Shown here piece after piece: positions 52,344 through 62,400 of a DNA stretch of 64,000 bases. The notes beneath the pieces were generated by a model. It saw nothing but the letters and a program-made list of their open reading frames with translations, had not been told where the DNA came from and made no database searches. Location: NCBI GenBank assembly GCA_027563145.1, contig CP071306.1, forward strand, positions 1,054,001 through 1,118,000, given 5' to 3'. The DNA is from Halocatena halophila. GTDB taxonomy: Archaea; Halobacteriota; Halobacteria; Halobacteriales; Haloarculaceae. The position numbers were made by a program, and so were the translations under genes. The stretch's first letter is position 1. Each line of letters opens with the position of its first letter.

Positions 52344-53208
52344 TTCCGTCACCCCGTGATTGAATCGTCGCAATGCGCTCGTCAAGTTCGGCCTGCAGTG
52401 ATGGCCGGCGGTCGCCGGCGTAGTGATCAATTCTGGCGGCTATTGCGAGCTTTCCAGCCAGCGCTCTGGCCGCCGATCCACGCTGGGACGGCTCAGTGCC
52501 TGAAACATACTCGTGGACGAAAATGACGCCGTGTTTCGGCGAGCTGCCCCGTCCTGCGAGATGCGCGAACAGCGCGTCCTCAGCGCCGAGCACCTGAATC
52601 GTGCCGCTCGGTTGTTTTGCGAGGGCCTCAAGTCCGCCAGCGAGCGCGATCAGTCGCGCCCCAAGAACTGGCCCCGCCACCATCGAGAGATTCGGCGCGA
52701 CGGTGGGCATCGATTTCTCGATCGTTTCGCGGAGTGCGGTTGCTTGATCATCGAGCGCCACCACCTGTTCTGCGAGCGACACCAATTGCTCGTCGGTCGC
52801 GGCGGCGATTGCATCATCCGTTCGTGTTGGTGACCGCGAAAGCAGCTCGCGAGCGCCATCAATCCCTGAAACCGACGTGTCCGTTGTCGACGACCAGGCA
52901 CTCACGCGCTCGGCCAGTTCGTTAGCGACTCGCTCGGTGTCGTCCATCGCACGAATGCAGTGAATCAACCGCTGATCGTCAGTTCGCTCGCGCCGGCGCA
53001 CCTGTGCGCGCGCGGTGGCCTGTGTCGCAGCATGGAGCAGTTCGTAATACGTAGACTGATCGGGAACGACACCCGACTCGATCGCGCGCGCCGGCCAGTC
53101 GGCCGGTTCCGTGGCACTACCGTCTGCGATAGCTCCGACGTACGTTTCGGGATCGCCGGGTGTCACCGACGAAAACCAGCCCCGATCGTTTCCCCGATCT
53201 GCGTTCAT
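52336..53208 (-). CDS. nop5: Nop5 (NOP56/NOP58 family), C/D-box sRNP core protein
   Basis: A 290-residue Nop5. The N-terminal part binds fibrillarin; the middle is a coiled coil; the C-terminal Nop domain has APNLSMVAGPVLGARLIALA (about 180-200) and FVHEYVSGTEPSQRGSAARA, the signature of this family, which contacts L7Ae and the kink-turn RNA. The start at 53208 (MNADRGNDRGWFSSV) is preferred to the GTG/ATG five codons earlier. It heads the operon with flpA. Confidence 0.92.
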   Translation of the reverse strand: MNADRGNDRGWFSSVTPGDPETYVGAIADGSATEPADWPARAIESGVVPDQSTYYELLHAATQATARAQVRRRERTDDQRLIHCIRAMDDTERVANELAERVSAWSSTTDTSVSGIDGARELLSRSPTRTDDAIAAATDEQLVSLAEQVVALDDQATALRETIEKSMPTVAPNLSMVAGPVLGARLIALAGGLEALAKQPSGTIQVLGAEDALFAHLAGRGSSPKHGVIFVHEYVSGTEPSQRGSAARALAGKLAIAARIDHYAGDRRPSLQAELDERIATIQSRGDGNE

Positions 53209-53428
53209 AGCCCACCATACCACCGGCGAACCAAAGGTGTTCTCGAATCGAATGGCCCGCCCGTAGATATACTATACACGTAAATTCCGAACGTAATTAA
53301 CTATCAGCAGCCAGGCGGTATTTTGTATATGTGTAAATTTGATTTCTGAAAATCGAACTCTAACACGAGCGTTACGAAAAGATTATACGCGACACGATCT
53401 GATCACAGGACAAGAAGGTGCGCACGTC

Positions 53429-54337
53429 ATGGCACAATTAGAGATCAAAAACCTTCATGCGAAGGTAAACGAAGACGGTGGAGAAGAGATTCTGAACGGC
53501 GTTGATCTCGTGGTCAACTCCGGTGAGATCCACGCGCTGATGGGTCCAAACGGGAGTGGGAAATCCACGACGGCAAAGGTCATTGCCGGTCATCCAGCCT
53601 ATGAGGTCACCGACGGGCAGGTGCTCATTCATCTGGATGATGAGGAGTTTGGTGACGAGGAGGTCCCAGAGGAGCTTCAGACGTGGGAACTGCTCGATCT
53701 TGAACCGAACGAGCGGGCTGCACTCGGCGTCTTCCTCGGCTTTCAGTACCCGGCCGAGATCGAAGGCGTAACGATGGTGAACTTCCTCCGGACAGCACTG
53801 AACGCAAAGCTCGAGGAGCGCGAAGAGCTGTTCGAGGGCGATGAGTCCGAGGATGACGAAGACGATGAGGCTGGCTACGAGACCAGCCCGATGGAAGGTG
53901 CCGCAGACGAGGGCGAAATCGGTGTCGCCGAGTTCCAGCAGCTGCTCAAAGAGAAGATGGAACAGCTCGACATGGACGAGGCGTTCGCTCAGCGGTATCT
54001 GAACGCTGGCTTCTCCGGCGGGGAGAAAAAGCAAAACGAAGTCTTGCAGGCTGCGATCCTTGAGCCATCGGTTGCCGTGCTCGATGAGATCGACTCCGGG
54101 CTGGATATCGACCGACTGCAGGATGTGGCGACTGGCATTAACGCACTCCGCGACGAACAGGGCGCAGGCATCTTACAGATCACGCACTATCAGCGCATTC
54201 TCGACTACGTCGAACCCGACCACGTGCACATTATGCTCGACGGAGAGGTCGTCATGAGCGGCGACGCGGATCTGTCGGTAAAACTCGAAGAGAAGGGATA
54301 CGACTGGGTTCGCGAGGAAGTGTACGGAACAGCCTGA
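53429..54337 (+). CDS. sufC: Fe-S cluster assembly ATPase SufC
   Basis: A 302-residue ABC ATPase. Walker A is GPNGSGKST (39-47); the signature is FSGGEKKQNE; Walker B is AVLDEIDSGLD; and the Suf-type H-loop is ITHYQRIL. A very acidic insert (about 140-172, EGDESEDDEDDEAG) is typical of haloarchaeal SufC. It powers cluster assembly on the SufB-SufD scaffold. Start MAQLEIKNLHAKVNED at 53429. It is the first gene of sufCBD. Confidence 0.95.
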   Translation: MAQLEIKNLHAKVNEDGGEEILNGVDLVVNSGEIHALMGPNGSGKSTTAKVIAGHPAYEVTDGQVLIHLDDEEFGDEEVPEELQTWELLDLEPNERAALGVFLGFQYPAEIEGVTMVNFLRTALNAKLEEREELFEGDESEDDEDDEAGYETSPMEGAADEGEIGVAEFQQLLKEKMEQLDMDEAFAQRYLNAGFSGGEKKQNEVLQAAILEPSVAVLDEIDSGLDIDRLQDVATGINALRDEQGAGILQITHYQRILDYVEPDHVHIMLDGEVVMSGDADLSVKLEEKGYDWVREEVYGTA

Positions 54338-54367
54338 TAAGTGTAGAGGACCAACAATTCACAACTA

Positions 54368-55798
54368 ATGAGCTCCGAACAAGACCATCTCAAAGAAACC
54401 GACACGGAGGCCCGCTTCGGATTCAAAAAGGAACAGCAATCCGCGTTCCAGACCGAAAAAGGGCTGACTGAGGAGACGATTCGGCTCATCTCCGAGGACA
54501 AGGACGAACCCGACTGGATGCTCGACCGGCGGCTCCGTGCCCTCCGGCAGTTCCACGAAATGCCGATGCCGACCGACTGGCCGGGACAGCCCGATCTCAG
54601 CGAGGTCGACATCGACGAAATCGTCCCGTACATCCGCCCGGATATCGACGCCCGTGGTGGCGTCGACGACTGGGAGGACCTGCCAGAGGAGATCCAGGAC
54701 ACGTTCGATAAACTCGGCATTCCCGAAGCGGAGAAGAACGCGCTTTCAGGGGTTGGTGCCCAGTACGAGTCCGAGATCGTCTATCAGAACATGCAAGAGC
54801 AGTGGGAAGAGAAAGGTGTCATCTTCTGTGACATGGACAAGGCGGTCCAGGAGTACCCCGACCTCGTCGAGGAGTACTTCATGACCAAATGCGTTCCGCC
54901 AAGCGACAACAAGTTCGCTGCCCTTCACGGGGCGGTCTGGTCCGGCGGATCGTTCGTCTACGTTCCAGAGGGTGTCACGGTGGAGATGCCAGTGCAGGCC
55001 TACTTCCGGATGAACTCCGAGGGGATGGGTCAGTTCGAGCACACGCTGATCGTTGCCGAGGAAAACAGCGAAGTCCACTACATCGAGGGCTGTTCGGCAC
55101 CGAAATACTCGGCGTTCAATCTCCACTCGGGCTGTGTCGAAGTCTTCGTGAAAGACGGCGCACACGTCCAGTATTCGACCGTCCAGAACTGGTCGAAAAA
55201 CACCTACAACCTCAACACCAAGCGTGCAATCGTTGAACGCGACGCTACGATGGAGTGGGTGTCCGGATCGATGGGCTCGAAGGCGACGATGCTCTATCCG
55301 TGTACGATTCTCAAGGGCCCGGGCGCGACGGACAACCACATCACGATCGCGTTCGCGGGCGAGGGCCAGGATATCGACACCGGCGCGAAAGTGTATCACA
55401 ACGCGCCGAACACCAAGTCCACGATCGAGTCCAAATCCATCTCGAAAGACGGTGGGCGGACGAACTACCGTGGACTGGTTCACATCGCCGACGGCGCAGA
55501 AGACTCCTCGACTAGCGTCGAGTGTGACGCGCTGATGTTCGACAACGAATCGACCTCCGATACGATGCCGTACATGGAGATCGAGGAGTCGAAAGTTGAC
55601 GTGGCTCACGAAGCGACCGTCGGAAAGATCGGCGACGAGGACGTCTTCTATCTGCAGTCGCGTGGACTGGATGACGACGACGCAAAGCAGATGATCGTCG
55701 CCGGCTTCATCGAGCCGATCACGGAGGAACTGCCGATCGAATACGCAGTCGAGCTCAACCGTCTCATCGAACTCGAGATGGAGGGAAGTCTCGGCTAA
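54368..55798 (+). CDS. sufB: Fe-S cluster assembly protein SufB
   Basis: A 476-residue SufB with the beta-helix core. Characteristic segments are GLTEETIRLISEDKDEPDWM near the N-terminus, FVYVPEGVTVEMPVQAYFRM and EGCSAPKYS (a conserved Cys), and the C-terminal YLQSRGLDDDDAKQMIVAGF. SufB forms the scaffold with SufD for 4Fe-4S building. It follows sufC by 30 bases and is followed by sufD after 15 bases, a single operon. Confidence 0.96.
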   Translation: MSSEQDHLKETDTEARFGFKKEQQSAFQTEKGLTEETIRLISEDKDEPDWMLDRRLRALRQFHEMPMPTDWPGQPDLSEVDIDEIVPYIRPDIDARGGVDDWEDLPEEIQDTFDKLGIPEAEKNALSGVGAQYESEIVYQNMQEQWEEKGVIFCDMDKAVQEYPDLVEEYFMTKCVPPSDNKFAALHGAVWSGGSFVYVPEGVTVEMPVQAYFRMNSEGMGQFEHTLIVAEENSEVHYIEGCSAPKYSAFNLHSGCVEVFVKDGAHVQYSTVQNWSKNTYNLNTKRAIVERDATMEWVSGSMGSKATMLYPCTILKGPGATDNHITIAFAGEGQDIDTGAKVYHNAPNTKSTIESKSISKDGGRTNYRGLVHIADGAEDSSTSVECDALMFDNESTSDTMPYMEIEESKVDVAHEATVGKIGDEDVFYLQSRGLDDDDAKQMIVAGFIEPITEELPIEYAVELNRLIELEMEGSLG

Positions 55799-55813
55799 TT
55801 TCGCTTACAATCT

Positions 55814-57037
55814 ATGAGTAAACAGGTACACAGAACATTATCGGAGAGCCAGGTGACGGCGATCAGCGAGGAGCTGAACGAACCCGACTGGCTGCGGGAG
55901 CTCCGCCTCGACGCGTTGCAGTCGCTTGATGAGCTTGAGTTTCCGGACGTCATTCAAACGCCGGGTCGGACGTGGACGGACCTCTCGAAGCTGGATTTCG
56001 AGGCACTCGTCGATCCCGAGGGCGCACTCGAACAGAAAGAGCGTGTCGCACCGGAGGGCGTCGAAGTGCTCTCGTTCGCAGAAGCGCTTGAGGCACACGA
56101 ATCGCTCGTTCGCGAGCATTTCGGCAGCGTCGTCGATCCCCAGGAAAACTACTTGACCGCACTGCAGACGGCCCTGTTCACGACCGGGACGGTCATCTAC
56201 GTTCCAGAAGGCGTCGAGGCCCAGGCCGCGACGATTCGAACGACGATGGCGGGCCAGTCGCTGTTCAACTACACGCTAATCATCGCCGAGCAGTCGTCCT
56301 CAGTGACGATCTTAGAACGGCAGGAAACAGCCGACGAAGGCGACTTCGACGAGCGCTACTACAGCGGAATCGTCGAGTTGGTCGCCGGCGAGAACAGCTA
56401 CGTGCAGTACGGCTCGTTGCAGGATCTGACCGAGAACACCTACAACTACGGGCTCAAACGCGCTGACACCGACACGTACGCCACCGCCAACTGGATCGAC
56501 TGTAACGTTGGATCGCGGCTGACGAAAACCAGCGTCGAAACGGTCCTCTCGGGTGAGGCCTCCGAGTCGCAGATCGTCGGAGCGTTCTACGGACACGACG
56601 ACCAGCACTTCGACGTGGACGCCCGCGTCTGGCACGAAAACGAGCACACCACGGCTGATCTCGTCACGCGCGGTGTCATCGACGATGAGGCCCGCTCGGT
56701 GTACGAAGGCGTTCAGGACGTTGGCCGTGATGCCTGGAATACGAGTTCCTATCAGCGAGAGAACACGCTGATGCTCTCAGATGAGAGCGAGGCCGACGCA
56801 TCGCCAAAGCTGATCATCAACAACCACGACACCGAAGCGAGTCACTCAGCAACCGTCGGACAGGTCGACGCAGAGGACCTGTTCTATATGAAATCGCGCG
56901 GTGTTGATGAGCATCTCGCAAAGAACATGCTCGTCAGTGGCTTTTTCGTTCCGGTGCTTGAGGAGATCGAGGTCGAAGAGCTTCGTGAGGATCTGAACGG
57001 GCGTATTCAGGATCGACTGGCCCAGCGGACGGCCTGA
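55814..57037 (+). CDS. sufD: Fe-S cluster assembly protein SufD
   Basis: A 407-residue SufD, similar in fold to SufB but without a cluster-forming Cys set. Seen are TVIYVPEGVEAQAATIRTT, NYTLIIAEQSSSVTILE, and the C-terminal FYMKSRGVDEHLAKNMLVSG with an H-L-A-K motif of the SufB-SufD interface. It pairs with SufB to receive iron and electrons. The operon order C-B-D is typical of archaea. Confidence 0.95.
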   Translation: MSKQVHRTLSESQVTAISEELNEPDWLRELRLDALQSLDELEFPDVIQTPGRTWTDLSKLDFEALVDPEGALEQKERVAPEGVEVLSFAEALEAHESLVREHFGSVVDPQENYLTALQTALFTTGTVIYVPEGVEAQAATIRTTMAGQSLFNYTLIIAEQSSSVTILERQETADEGDFDERYYSGIVELVAGENSYVQYGSLQDLTENTYNYGLKRADTDTYATANWIDCNVGSRLTKTSVETVLSGEASESQIVGAFYGHDDQHFDVDARVWHENEHTTADLVTRGVIDDEARSVYEGVQDVGRDAWNTSSYQRENTLMLSDESEADASPKLIINNHDTEASHSATVGQVDAEDLFYMKSRGVDEHLAKNMLVSGFFVPVLEEIEVEELREDLNGRIQDRLAQRTA

Positions 57038-57145
57038 GATCGGGGGTTATTTTTCCCGCGTCGCAAGAGGGAACCACTTAACTGTAACCATCACCGATTA
57101 GAGGTATGACCGTATCGTTCGTCGAAGATACCTGTATGAGCAGCT

Positions 57146-57634
57146 ATGAGTGTCACACGTACTGTTGGATCTGATCATCAGCTCGCGCGACTCCTCCAGA
57201 TCGGGATGGTCTTAGAGGAGGTCGTCGAGGCCCGGGCGTACAAACACGCGCAGTCAACTGATATCGATCTCGAGGAGGACGTGCTCGAACTGCTCGAAGA
57301 GGCCGCCGAGGAGTCGGCCGAACATCGCAGTCGGCTCGAAGCACTGATCGATGAGCTCGAAGCAGAGCCGGTTGCATTCGAGAAGATCGAACCGCTCGTC
57401 GAGGCACAGTACGGCAAGACCAAGCCCGACGATTTCGACGGCGTGCTGTACGATCAACTCTGCAACGAAGAGACGGCGTATAAGTTCTACGACGACGTGA
57501 TCGGTGCAATTGCGGCCTCTGAGACCTCGTTCAGCATCGATCGCGCAGAGCTGGTCTCCGTGTTGGAGTCGATTCGCGAAGAAGAACGGGAGGGAGTTGA
57601 GGAGGTAACCGAACTCATGGAGACGCACCAATGA
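57146..57634 (+). CDS. Ferritin-like domain protein in the suf operon
   Basis: A 162-residue, four-helix acidic protein. Helix 1 carries LEEVVEARAYKHAQS with Glu/His in the spacing of a diiron ferritin-like fold; later helices have AAEESAEHRSRLEALID (an E-x2-H pair) and CNEETAYKFYDDVI with Glu and YxFYD. Such proteins follow sufD in many haloarchaea and may store or deliver iron. It lies 108 bases after sufD; its stop overlaps the DtxR gene start (ATGA). Confidence 0.7.
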   Translation: MSVTRTVGSDHQLARLLQIGMVLEEVVEARAYKHAQSTDIDLEEDVLELLEEAAEESAEHRSRLEALIDELEAEPVAFEKIEPLVEAQYGKTKPDDFDGVLYDQLCNEETAYKFYDDVIGAIAASETSFSIDRAELVSVLESIREEEREGVEEVTELMETHQ

Positions 57635-58080
57635 ACACGTCTGATCAGTATCTCAAAGCGATCTATCTGGTACAACAAGTCGAAGACGGTCCCGCAGCGA
57701 CGGGGAAAGTCGCTGATATGCTCGATGTGAGTCCGGCCAGCGCCAACGAGATGATTGGCAAGCTCGAAGCCGATGGGTTCGCCGACCACGAGAAGTACAA
57801 AGGGGTGTCGCTCACCGATGAGGGGATCGTTCGCGCCGAGCAAGCGCTCCAGACCTACTGCATCATCGAGCGGTTCCTGATCGAGGTGCTCGAAGTCGAG
57901 CGCTTCCGCGAGGAGGCAAAGGCGCTGCAAACGGTGATCGATTCGACCGTGGCAGAGCGATTGGATACGATCATCGATCGCCGGTCTGAGTGTCCGTCCT
58001 GTTTCAGCGCGGAGGATGACGTCTGTCAGCACATCGAGTGTGAGCTCGTCGAGACGGCCGATTCTGAGATTGCAGATTAA
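57631..58080 (+). CDS. sirR: Metal-dependent transcriptional regulator, DtxR/SirR family
   Basis: A 149-residue repressor. The N-terminal winged helix (about 3-62) starts SDQYLKAIYLVQQVEDGPAA and has the recognition helix VSPASANEMIGKLEADG; then comes the dimerisation and metal domain (about 65-115, ALQTYCIIERFLIEVL), followed by a Cys-rich end (CPSC...CQH). DtxR/SirR proteins bind Fe(II) or Mn(II) and repress iron uptake. It is translationally coupled to the ferritin-like gene and close to sufCBD, so it probably senses iron for this operon. Confidence 0.88.
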   Translation: MNTSDQYLKAIYLVQQVEDGPAATGKVADMLDVSPASANEMIGKLEADGFADHEKYKGVSLTDEGIVRAEQALQTYCIIERFLIEVLEVERFREEAKALQTVIDSTVAERLDTIIDRRSECPSCFSAEDDVCQHIECELVETADSEIAD

Positions 58081-58339
58081 TAGAACGCTGACGTTTTATA
58101 TTGGGATTCCTGCGTCTGGCCAGCCACCGTTTATCAACCCACACTGAATAGTTGACATTATATACCATACTTTCCTTGTGAATGAAGGCTCGTGAGACTT
58201 CTGTTTGCAAACCATCAACCACTGACGAATTGAAGATGCCCCTGGATCGGATACTCTCTGATAAACAATACCACCTAAACTTTTCATATCTAACAACTAG
58301 TTCGATGGTTTTTAGACACACTGTATTCGTCGATTACAT

Positions 58340-59245
58340 ATGCAACGCCGTGCCACAGCAATATACGCGACGTTCTTTTTTGTGATCGCAATCGGGTCGT
58401 ACGCCGGGCTGGGACTTATCGCACAGCCCGCGCTCTCGATGGACAATCCGGAGCAGACGCTCTCTGTGAACGATACGTTCTCAGTTGGTGACCGGTCGTA
58501 CACCGTCACCGCAATCGACGGCGGGGCTGACAGCGACGGGAACCTCCAGCGCTCGGGAACCGTCGAATGGGTGAACGAAACGGGAACCCACATCAGCGAG
58601 TGGGCGAACAACTCGACGTTCGAGCACCAAAATGAGACGTACTTTCTGTTGACAAACACCTCTGGTGAGCAACCCACGGCAACGCTGACCCAACCAGTCA
58701 ATCGAACGGCAATCCTCGTGAATGATTCCGCAGCTCGCAACGAGCTCGTCACGTCGAACGGCACCGACTACGTCGTCATCGGTTCCAACGACAACCAGGA
58801 GATGGTCAGGGCAGACGAATACTTCCCAACACCACCGACGCAAACGTTGGAAGCCAACGAAACGTTCGACTTTTACGGCAACGAGACGACCGTCACCGAG
58901 ATCACGAACGACTCGGTGACCGTCCAGTGGCAGGCACCAAAAACGAACACAATTGATCTGGGTGCCACGACAACGCACACAACGACGCTCGTTCGTGGGG
59001 GCCTCCCCGCCGATAAGACAATCGCTGCCGGAGCGAACGTCACGCTGAATGGCGAGCAATTCGCGGTCCACTACCCCGACAACACGACGGCAACGCTCTC
59101 GAGCGATCCAGCAACGTATCACAACTCACTCGCAGAAATCACCGATTGGTTCGATCGAATCAGGGGGCTCTGGGCTGTCACTGTGATGAGCGCACTGGCT
59201 GGACTGTTGTTGATTGCGCTCGCCGCACTCCCGCGACGGGGGTAA
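58340..59245 (+). CDS. Exported or membrane-anchored haloarchaeal protein, unknown
   Basis: A 301-residue protein with an N-terminal membrane helix (about 7-29, AIYATFFFVIAIGSYAGLGL) and a C-terminal helix (about 279-297, VTVMSALAGLLLIALAAL). Between them is an Asn/Thr/Ser-rich beta domain of about 245 residues with many N-x-S/T sites (for example NETG, NNST, NDSA), so it is likely glycosylated and exposed outside. Two internal repeats with 'ANETFDFYGNETTVTEI' and 'VNDTFSVGDRSYTVTAI' suggest duplicated beta units. Function unknown. Confidence 0.65.
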   Translation: MQRRATAIYATFFFVIAIGSYAGLGLIAQPALSMDNPEQTLSVNDTFSVGDRSYTVTAIDGGADSDGNLQRSGTVEWVNETGTHISEWANNSTFEHQNETYFLLTNTSGEQPTATLTQPVNRTAILVNDSAARNELVTSNGTDYVVIGSNDNQEMVRADEYFPTPPTQTLEANETFDFYGNETTVTEITNDSVTVQWQAPKTNTIDLGATTTHTTTLVRGGLPADKTIAAGANVTLNGEQFAVHYPDNTTATLSSDPATYHNSLAEITDWFDRIRGLWAVTVMSALAGLLLIALAALPRRG

Positions 59246-59286
59246 CCGACCGCCACACACATTCCGGTTGCGCCCGTTCGTCCGGT

Positions 59287-59814
59287 ATGGAGTATACGGT
59301 GATCGGCTGGCCTGAAGACGAACCGACGCTGCGCCTCGATCATCGCCAGTTCGCCTACGCCGGGAAATTCGTCATGTCGAACACGGGCAAAGCGGTCGTT
59401 CGCGGCCCCAGAGGGACGCTACTGAGTGCGGTGGCGTTCAACGCAGATCGAACCGACGACGACCGGCTCCGCCTTCGGTATATCACCACCAGAAACAGCC
59501 ACCGTGGCCAGGGAATCGGCACCCGTCTCGCGTCGTTCATCACGGCGCGCGCCCACGAACGTGCGTTCGATACCGTCACGATTGCCGTCAACAATCCGTT
59601 CGCGTTTCACGCACTCTCGAAGGCGGGATTCGGATTTACGGGCGAGCAAACCGGTATGGCAGAGCTCGTCCTCGCACATCCACACGACCGGTCGAGCTAC
59701 CAGACAGGCCTCGATCTGTTTCGCGAACGCGACCTTTCGATGGCTGAGCTGGCGTTTTTACAGCGCAAAGCCGACACGTCACCCCCGACAATCGTTCCCG
59801 ATCCTAGCGGATAG
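59287..59814 (+). CDS. GNAT family N-acetyltransferase
   Basis: A 175-residue GNAT. The acetyl-CoA loop is RNSHRGQGIGTRLASF (about 74-89, R/Q-x-x-G-x-G/A), followed by a conserved strand and helix NNPFAFHALSKAGFGFTGEQ. The substrate is not known. ATG 59287 (MEYTVIGWPEDEPTLRLDH) is chosen over a longer frame that overlaps the previous gene. It lies 41 bases after the exported protein and 45 bases before fen, so a loose operon is possible. Confidence 0.82.
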   Translation: MEYTVIGWPEDEPTLRLDHRQFAYAGKFVMSNTGKAVVRGPRGTLLSAVAFNADRTDDDRLRLRYITTRNSHRGQGIGTRLASFITARAHERAFDTVTIAVNNPFAFHALSKAGFGFTGEQTGMAELVLAHPHDRSSYQTGLDLFRERDLSMAELAFLQRKADTSPPTIVPDPSG

Positions 59815-59859
59815 GACAACGCCAGACCGCTTTTATCTGCCGGGCGGGTAGCCACACCA

Positions 59860-60834
59860 ATGGGAAACGCTGCGTTCCGAGAGATCGCGACGATCGAAGC
59901 GGTCTCCTTTGATGAGCTCTCTGGCGTCGTTGCGGTCGATGCACACAACTGGCTGTATCGATATCTGACCACGACCGTCCGATTCACGTCGAGTGACGTC
60001 TACACTACTGAGGACGGCACCGAAGTCGCAAACCTCGTTGGCGTCGTCCAGGGACTCGGGAAATTCTTCGAAAACGATCTCGTTCCGGTGTTCGTCTTCG
60101 ATGGGGGCGTCACCGAGCTGAAAGCCGAGGAGGTCGATGACCGTCGCGAACAGCGCGAAACGTACGAACAACAGCTCGAAGACGAACGCGAGGACGCGGA
60201 TGCAACGCGGATCGCCCAGCTCGAATCGCGAACGCAGCGACTGACAGATGTGATCCACGAGACGACCCGCGAACTGCTCGATCATCTCGACGTGCCGGTC
60301 GTCGAAGCGCCGGCCGAAGGCGAAGCACAGGCCGCCCACATGGCACGCAATGGCGGTGTTGACTACGTTGGAAGCGAGGATTACGACACGCTGTTGCTCG
60401 GTGCTCCGGTAACACTCCGGAAGCTCACCAGCTCCGGGAATCTCGAACGAATGGACTTTCAGGCGACGCTTGAAGCGCACGATCTCACGTGGGAGCAACT
60501 CGTTGACGTGGGGATCCTCTGTGGGACGGATTTCAACGACGGTGTCGACGGAATTGGACCGAAAACGGCCGTGAAAAAGATCCACGAGCATGGTGATCTC
60601 TGGAGTGTCCTCGAAGCAGAAGACGCGTATGTCGACCGGGGCGACGCGATCAGGTCACTGTTTTTGAATCCCGATGTTACTGATGATTATTCCGTTGATA
60701 CCGACGTGTCGCCGGATATTGACGCCGCAAGGGACTACCTCACCGAGTGGGAGATTCCACATAGTGCGGTCGAGCGTGGACTTGAACGGATAGAGGATGC
60801 GACCGCACAGACTGGACTCGATGAGTTTTTCTGA
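59860..60834 (+). CDS. fen: Flap endonuclease-1
   Basis: A 324-residue structure-specific nuclease. The N-domain has [14 protein letters not shown] with the first metal Asp; the I-domain has VFVFDGG and [27 protein letters not shown] with further metal acids, then a helix-hairpin-helix [18 protein letters not shown]. The C-terminus QTGLDEFF is a PCNA-interacting (PIP) peptide. FEN-1 removes RNA-primed flaps during Okazaki fragment maturation. Confidence 0.95.
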   Translation: MGNAAFREIATIEAVSFDELSGVVAVDAHNWLYRYLTTTVRFTSSDVYTTEDGTEVANLVGVVQGLGKFFENDLVPVFVFDGGVTELKAEEVDDRREQRETYEQQLEDEREDADATRIAQLESRTQRLTDVIHETTRELLDHLDVPVVEAPAEGEAQAAHMARNGGVDYVGSEDYDTLLLGAPVTLRKLTSSGNLERMDFQATLEAHDLTWEQLVDVGILCGTDFNDGVDGIGPKTAVKKIHEHGDLWSVLEAEDAYVDRGDAIRSLFLNPDVTDDYSVDTDVSPDIDAARDYLTEWEIPHSAVERGLERIEDATAQTGLDEFF

Positions 60835-60885
60835 GTATAAATGTAATAAATCACCCGCCCATCTGTTTTAAGATTCAGCTAGTTG

Positions 60886-62400
60886 TTAGTTCAGGCGATC
60901 GGCGATGTGTTCACGGAAAAACTGAATATCTGCCTCCTCAATCCCCAGAAGATACAAACTAGAGGCATAGACAAGTGTTCCCAAGAGTCCACCGACGATC
61001 AACAAGATCAATCCAGAGAACATAATCGAAGGAATGTACAGGGCGATAGCCGCCGCCATTCCAGCGACTAGAGGCTTATAGAAAGATAATGAATACGGCG
61101 AAAGTCCTTCCAACTGCCGAATTTCGATCCACCTGATGATATTTAACAACCCAAGAATGCTTGCTGTTGCAATCGCCGCACCGACAGCCCCAAACTGAAG
61201 TATGAAAATATAATTCAGAACTACATTTATCACACCGATGACCCAGTGATTAATGAATGATACATACTGATGATCTGTCATCATCAGTAAATAATTACTG
61301 GGCCCTACAGATGCATTCAGGAGTTGGCCAACTGCGAATAGCACCAAAATAGGTGTCCCCTGGACATACTCAGGACCGATAAGACCCAAAATGTCTTCTG
61401 CATACAGAGCTGTGCCGAGTGCAGCTAGTAACGATACCGTAAACACCCATCGAGTGATTGTTGAATAGATCTCATTCAAATCATCCAACTGTTTCTCATC
61501 ATACATGCGGGACGCTACCGGAGCAAACAATTGGTTGCAGCCTACAAGTGGGAGCGAAATGAGGCTGGAGAGTAGAAAGGAGATATTATAATAACCCACA
61601 ACAGTACTAGAAAAGAATGCCCCAACCATGAAAACATCAATGCGGTTGTAGAGGATCGTCCCAGCCTTCGACAGCATAAGTGGTAGGGAATAATTGAAAA
61701 AGCCAGACACCTCGCTTGTGGAAACGGACGGCCGAAGCGGATTTGCTGGCCTGAGTGACGTCCTGGAAAATAGCAATTGAAATCCACCTACGACTGCAAG
61801 ACCACTGGCGACCACAAGTGCTGCGACCGTATCAAAGAAAGACAAACCGATGCCTAACGCGATTACTACCGCGCAAATTCGTGCACTTGGTCTAATAATT
61901 TTCTGGAGTAAGATCTGCTCTCGGGGTCGTTCTATGCCCCTGAAAACCCCTACCAGCACCTTCGTTAATGTATCGAGTGGAAGTATGAGCGCCACAATTC
62001 GAAGAACATCTACAAACAAAGGTTGCTCAAGTGTGTATTGGTTGATCACTGGGGCGAAGAGATACAGTCCGCCTGCTATGAGAAGACTCCCCACAATCGT
62101 TGAAACTACCGATAAACCGAGCACCCAATTCTGTTTTTCTTGATTCTCGGTGTACTTTGGGAGATATCTAAGGACCGCCTGATCTGATCCCAGACCTGCA
62201 AACATCGTCGAGACAGTTACAAACGCATAGGCGTAAGAGTATACTCCATAAAAGTTGGTTCCAAGTGCCCGTGCCAGTAGAAGGTTCAGTAGAAATGCCG
62301 AACCCTTATAGAGAACTTCTCCGACGAAAAAAATGGTTGCTCCATCAACAATCGAGCCAAGCGAAGACTGATCCGACTCAGAAACAGATTCTTCTGTCAT
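60886..62400 (-). CDS. Polysaccharide flippase (Wzx/AglR-like)
   Basis: A 504-residue membrane protein with about 14 helices of the MVF/MATE-like polysaccharide transporter family. Typical are the N-terminal FLLNLLLARALGTNFYGVYS, the RIDVFMVGAFFSSTVVGYYN stretch mid-protein, and the late LNYIFILQFGAVGAAIATAS. It should move lipid-linked oligosaccharide across the membrane for surface-layer glycosylation or exopolysaccharide. Start 62400 (MTEESVSESDQSS). It is AT-richer than the core and belongs to the glycan locus that continues beyond the window. Confidence 0.88.
   Translation of the reverse strand: MTEESVSESDQSSLGSIVDGATIFFVGEVLYKGSAFLLNLLLARALGTNFYGVYSYAYAFVTVSTMFAGLGSDQAVLRYLPKYTENQEKQNWVLGLSVVSTIVGSLLIAGGLYLFAPVINQYTLEQPLFVDVLRIVALILPLDTLTKVLVGVFRGIERPREQILLQKIIRPSARICAVVIALGIGLSFFDTVAALVVASGLAVVGGFQLLFSRTSLRPANPLRPSVSTSEVSGFFNYSLPLMLSKAGTILYNRIDVFMVGAFFSSTVVGYYNISFLLSSLISLPLVGCNQLFAPVASRMYDEKQLDDLNEIYSTITRWVFTVSLLAALGTALYAEDILGLIGPEYVQGTPILVLFAVGQLLNASVGPSNYLLMMTDHQYVSFINHWVIGVINVVLNYIFILQFGAVGAAIATASILGLLNIIRWIEIRQLEGLSPYSLSFYKPLVAGMAAAIALYIPSIMFSGLILLIVGGLLGTLVYASSLYLLGIEEADIQFFREHIADRLN

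Noticed and set aside
57105..57173. 22-codon ORF between sufD and the ferritin-like gene
   Set aside because: It overlaps the start of the ferritin-like gene in another frame and has no conservation signal that I can see.
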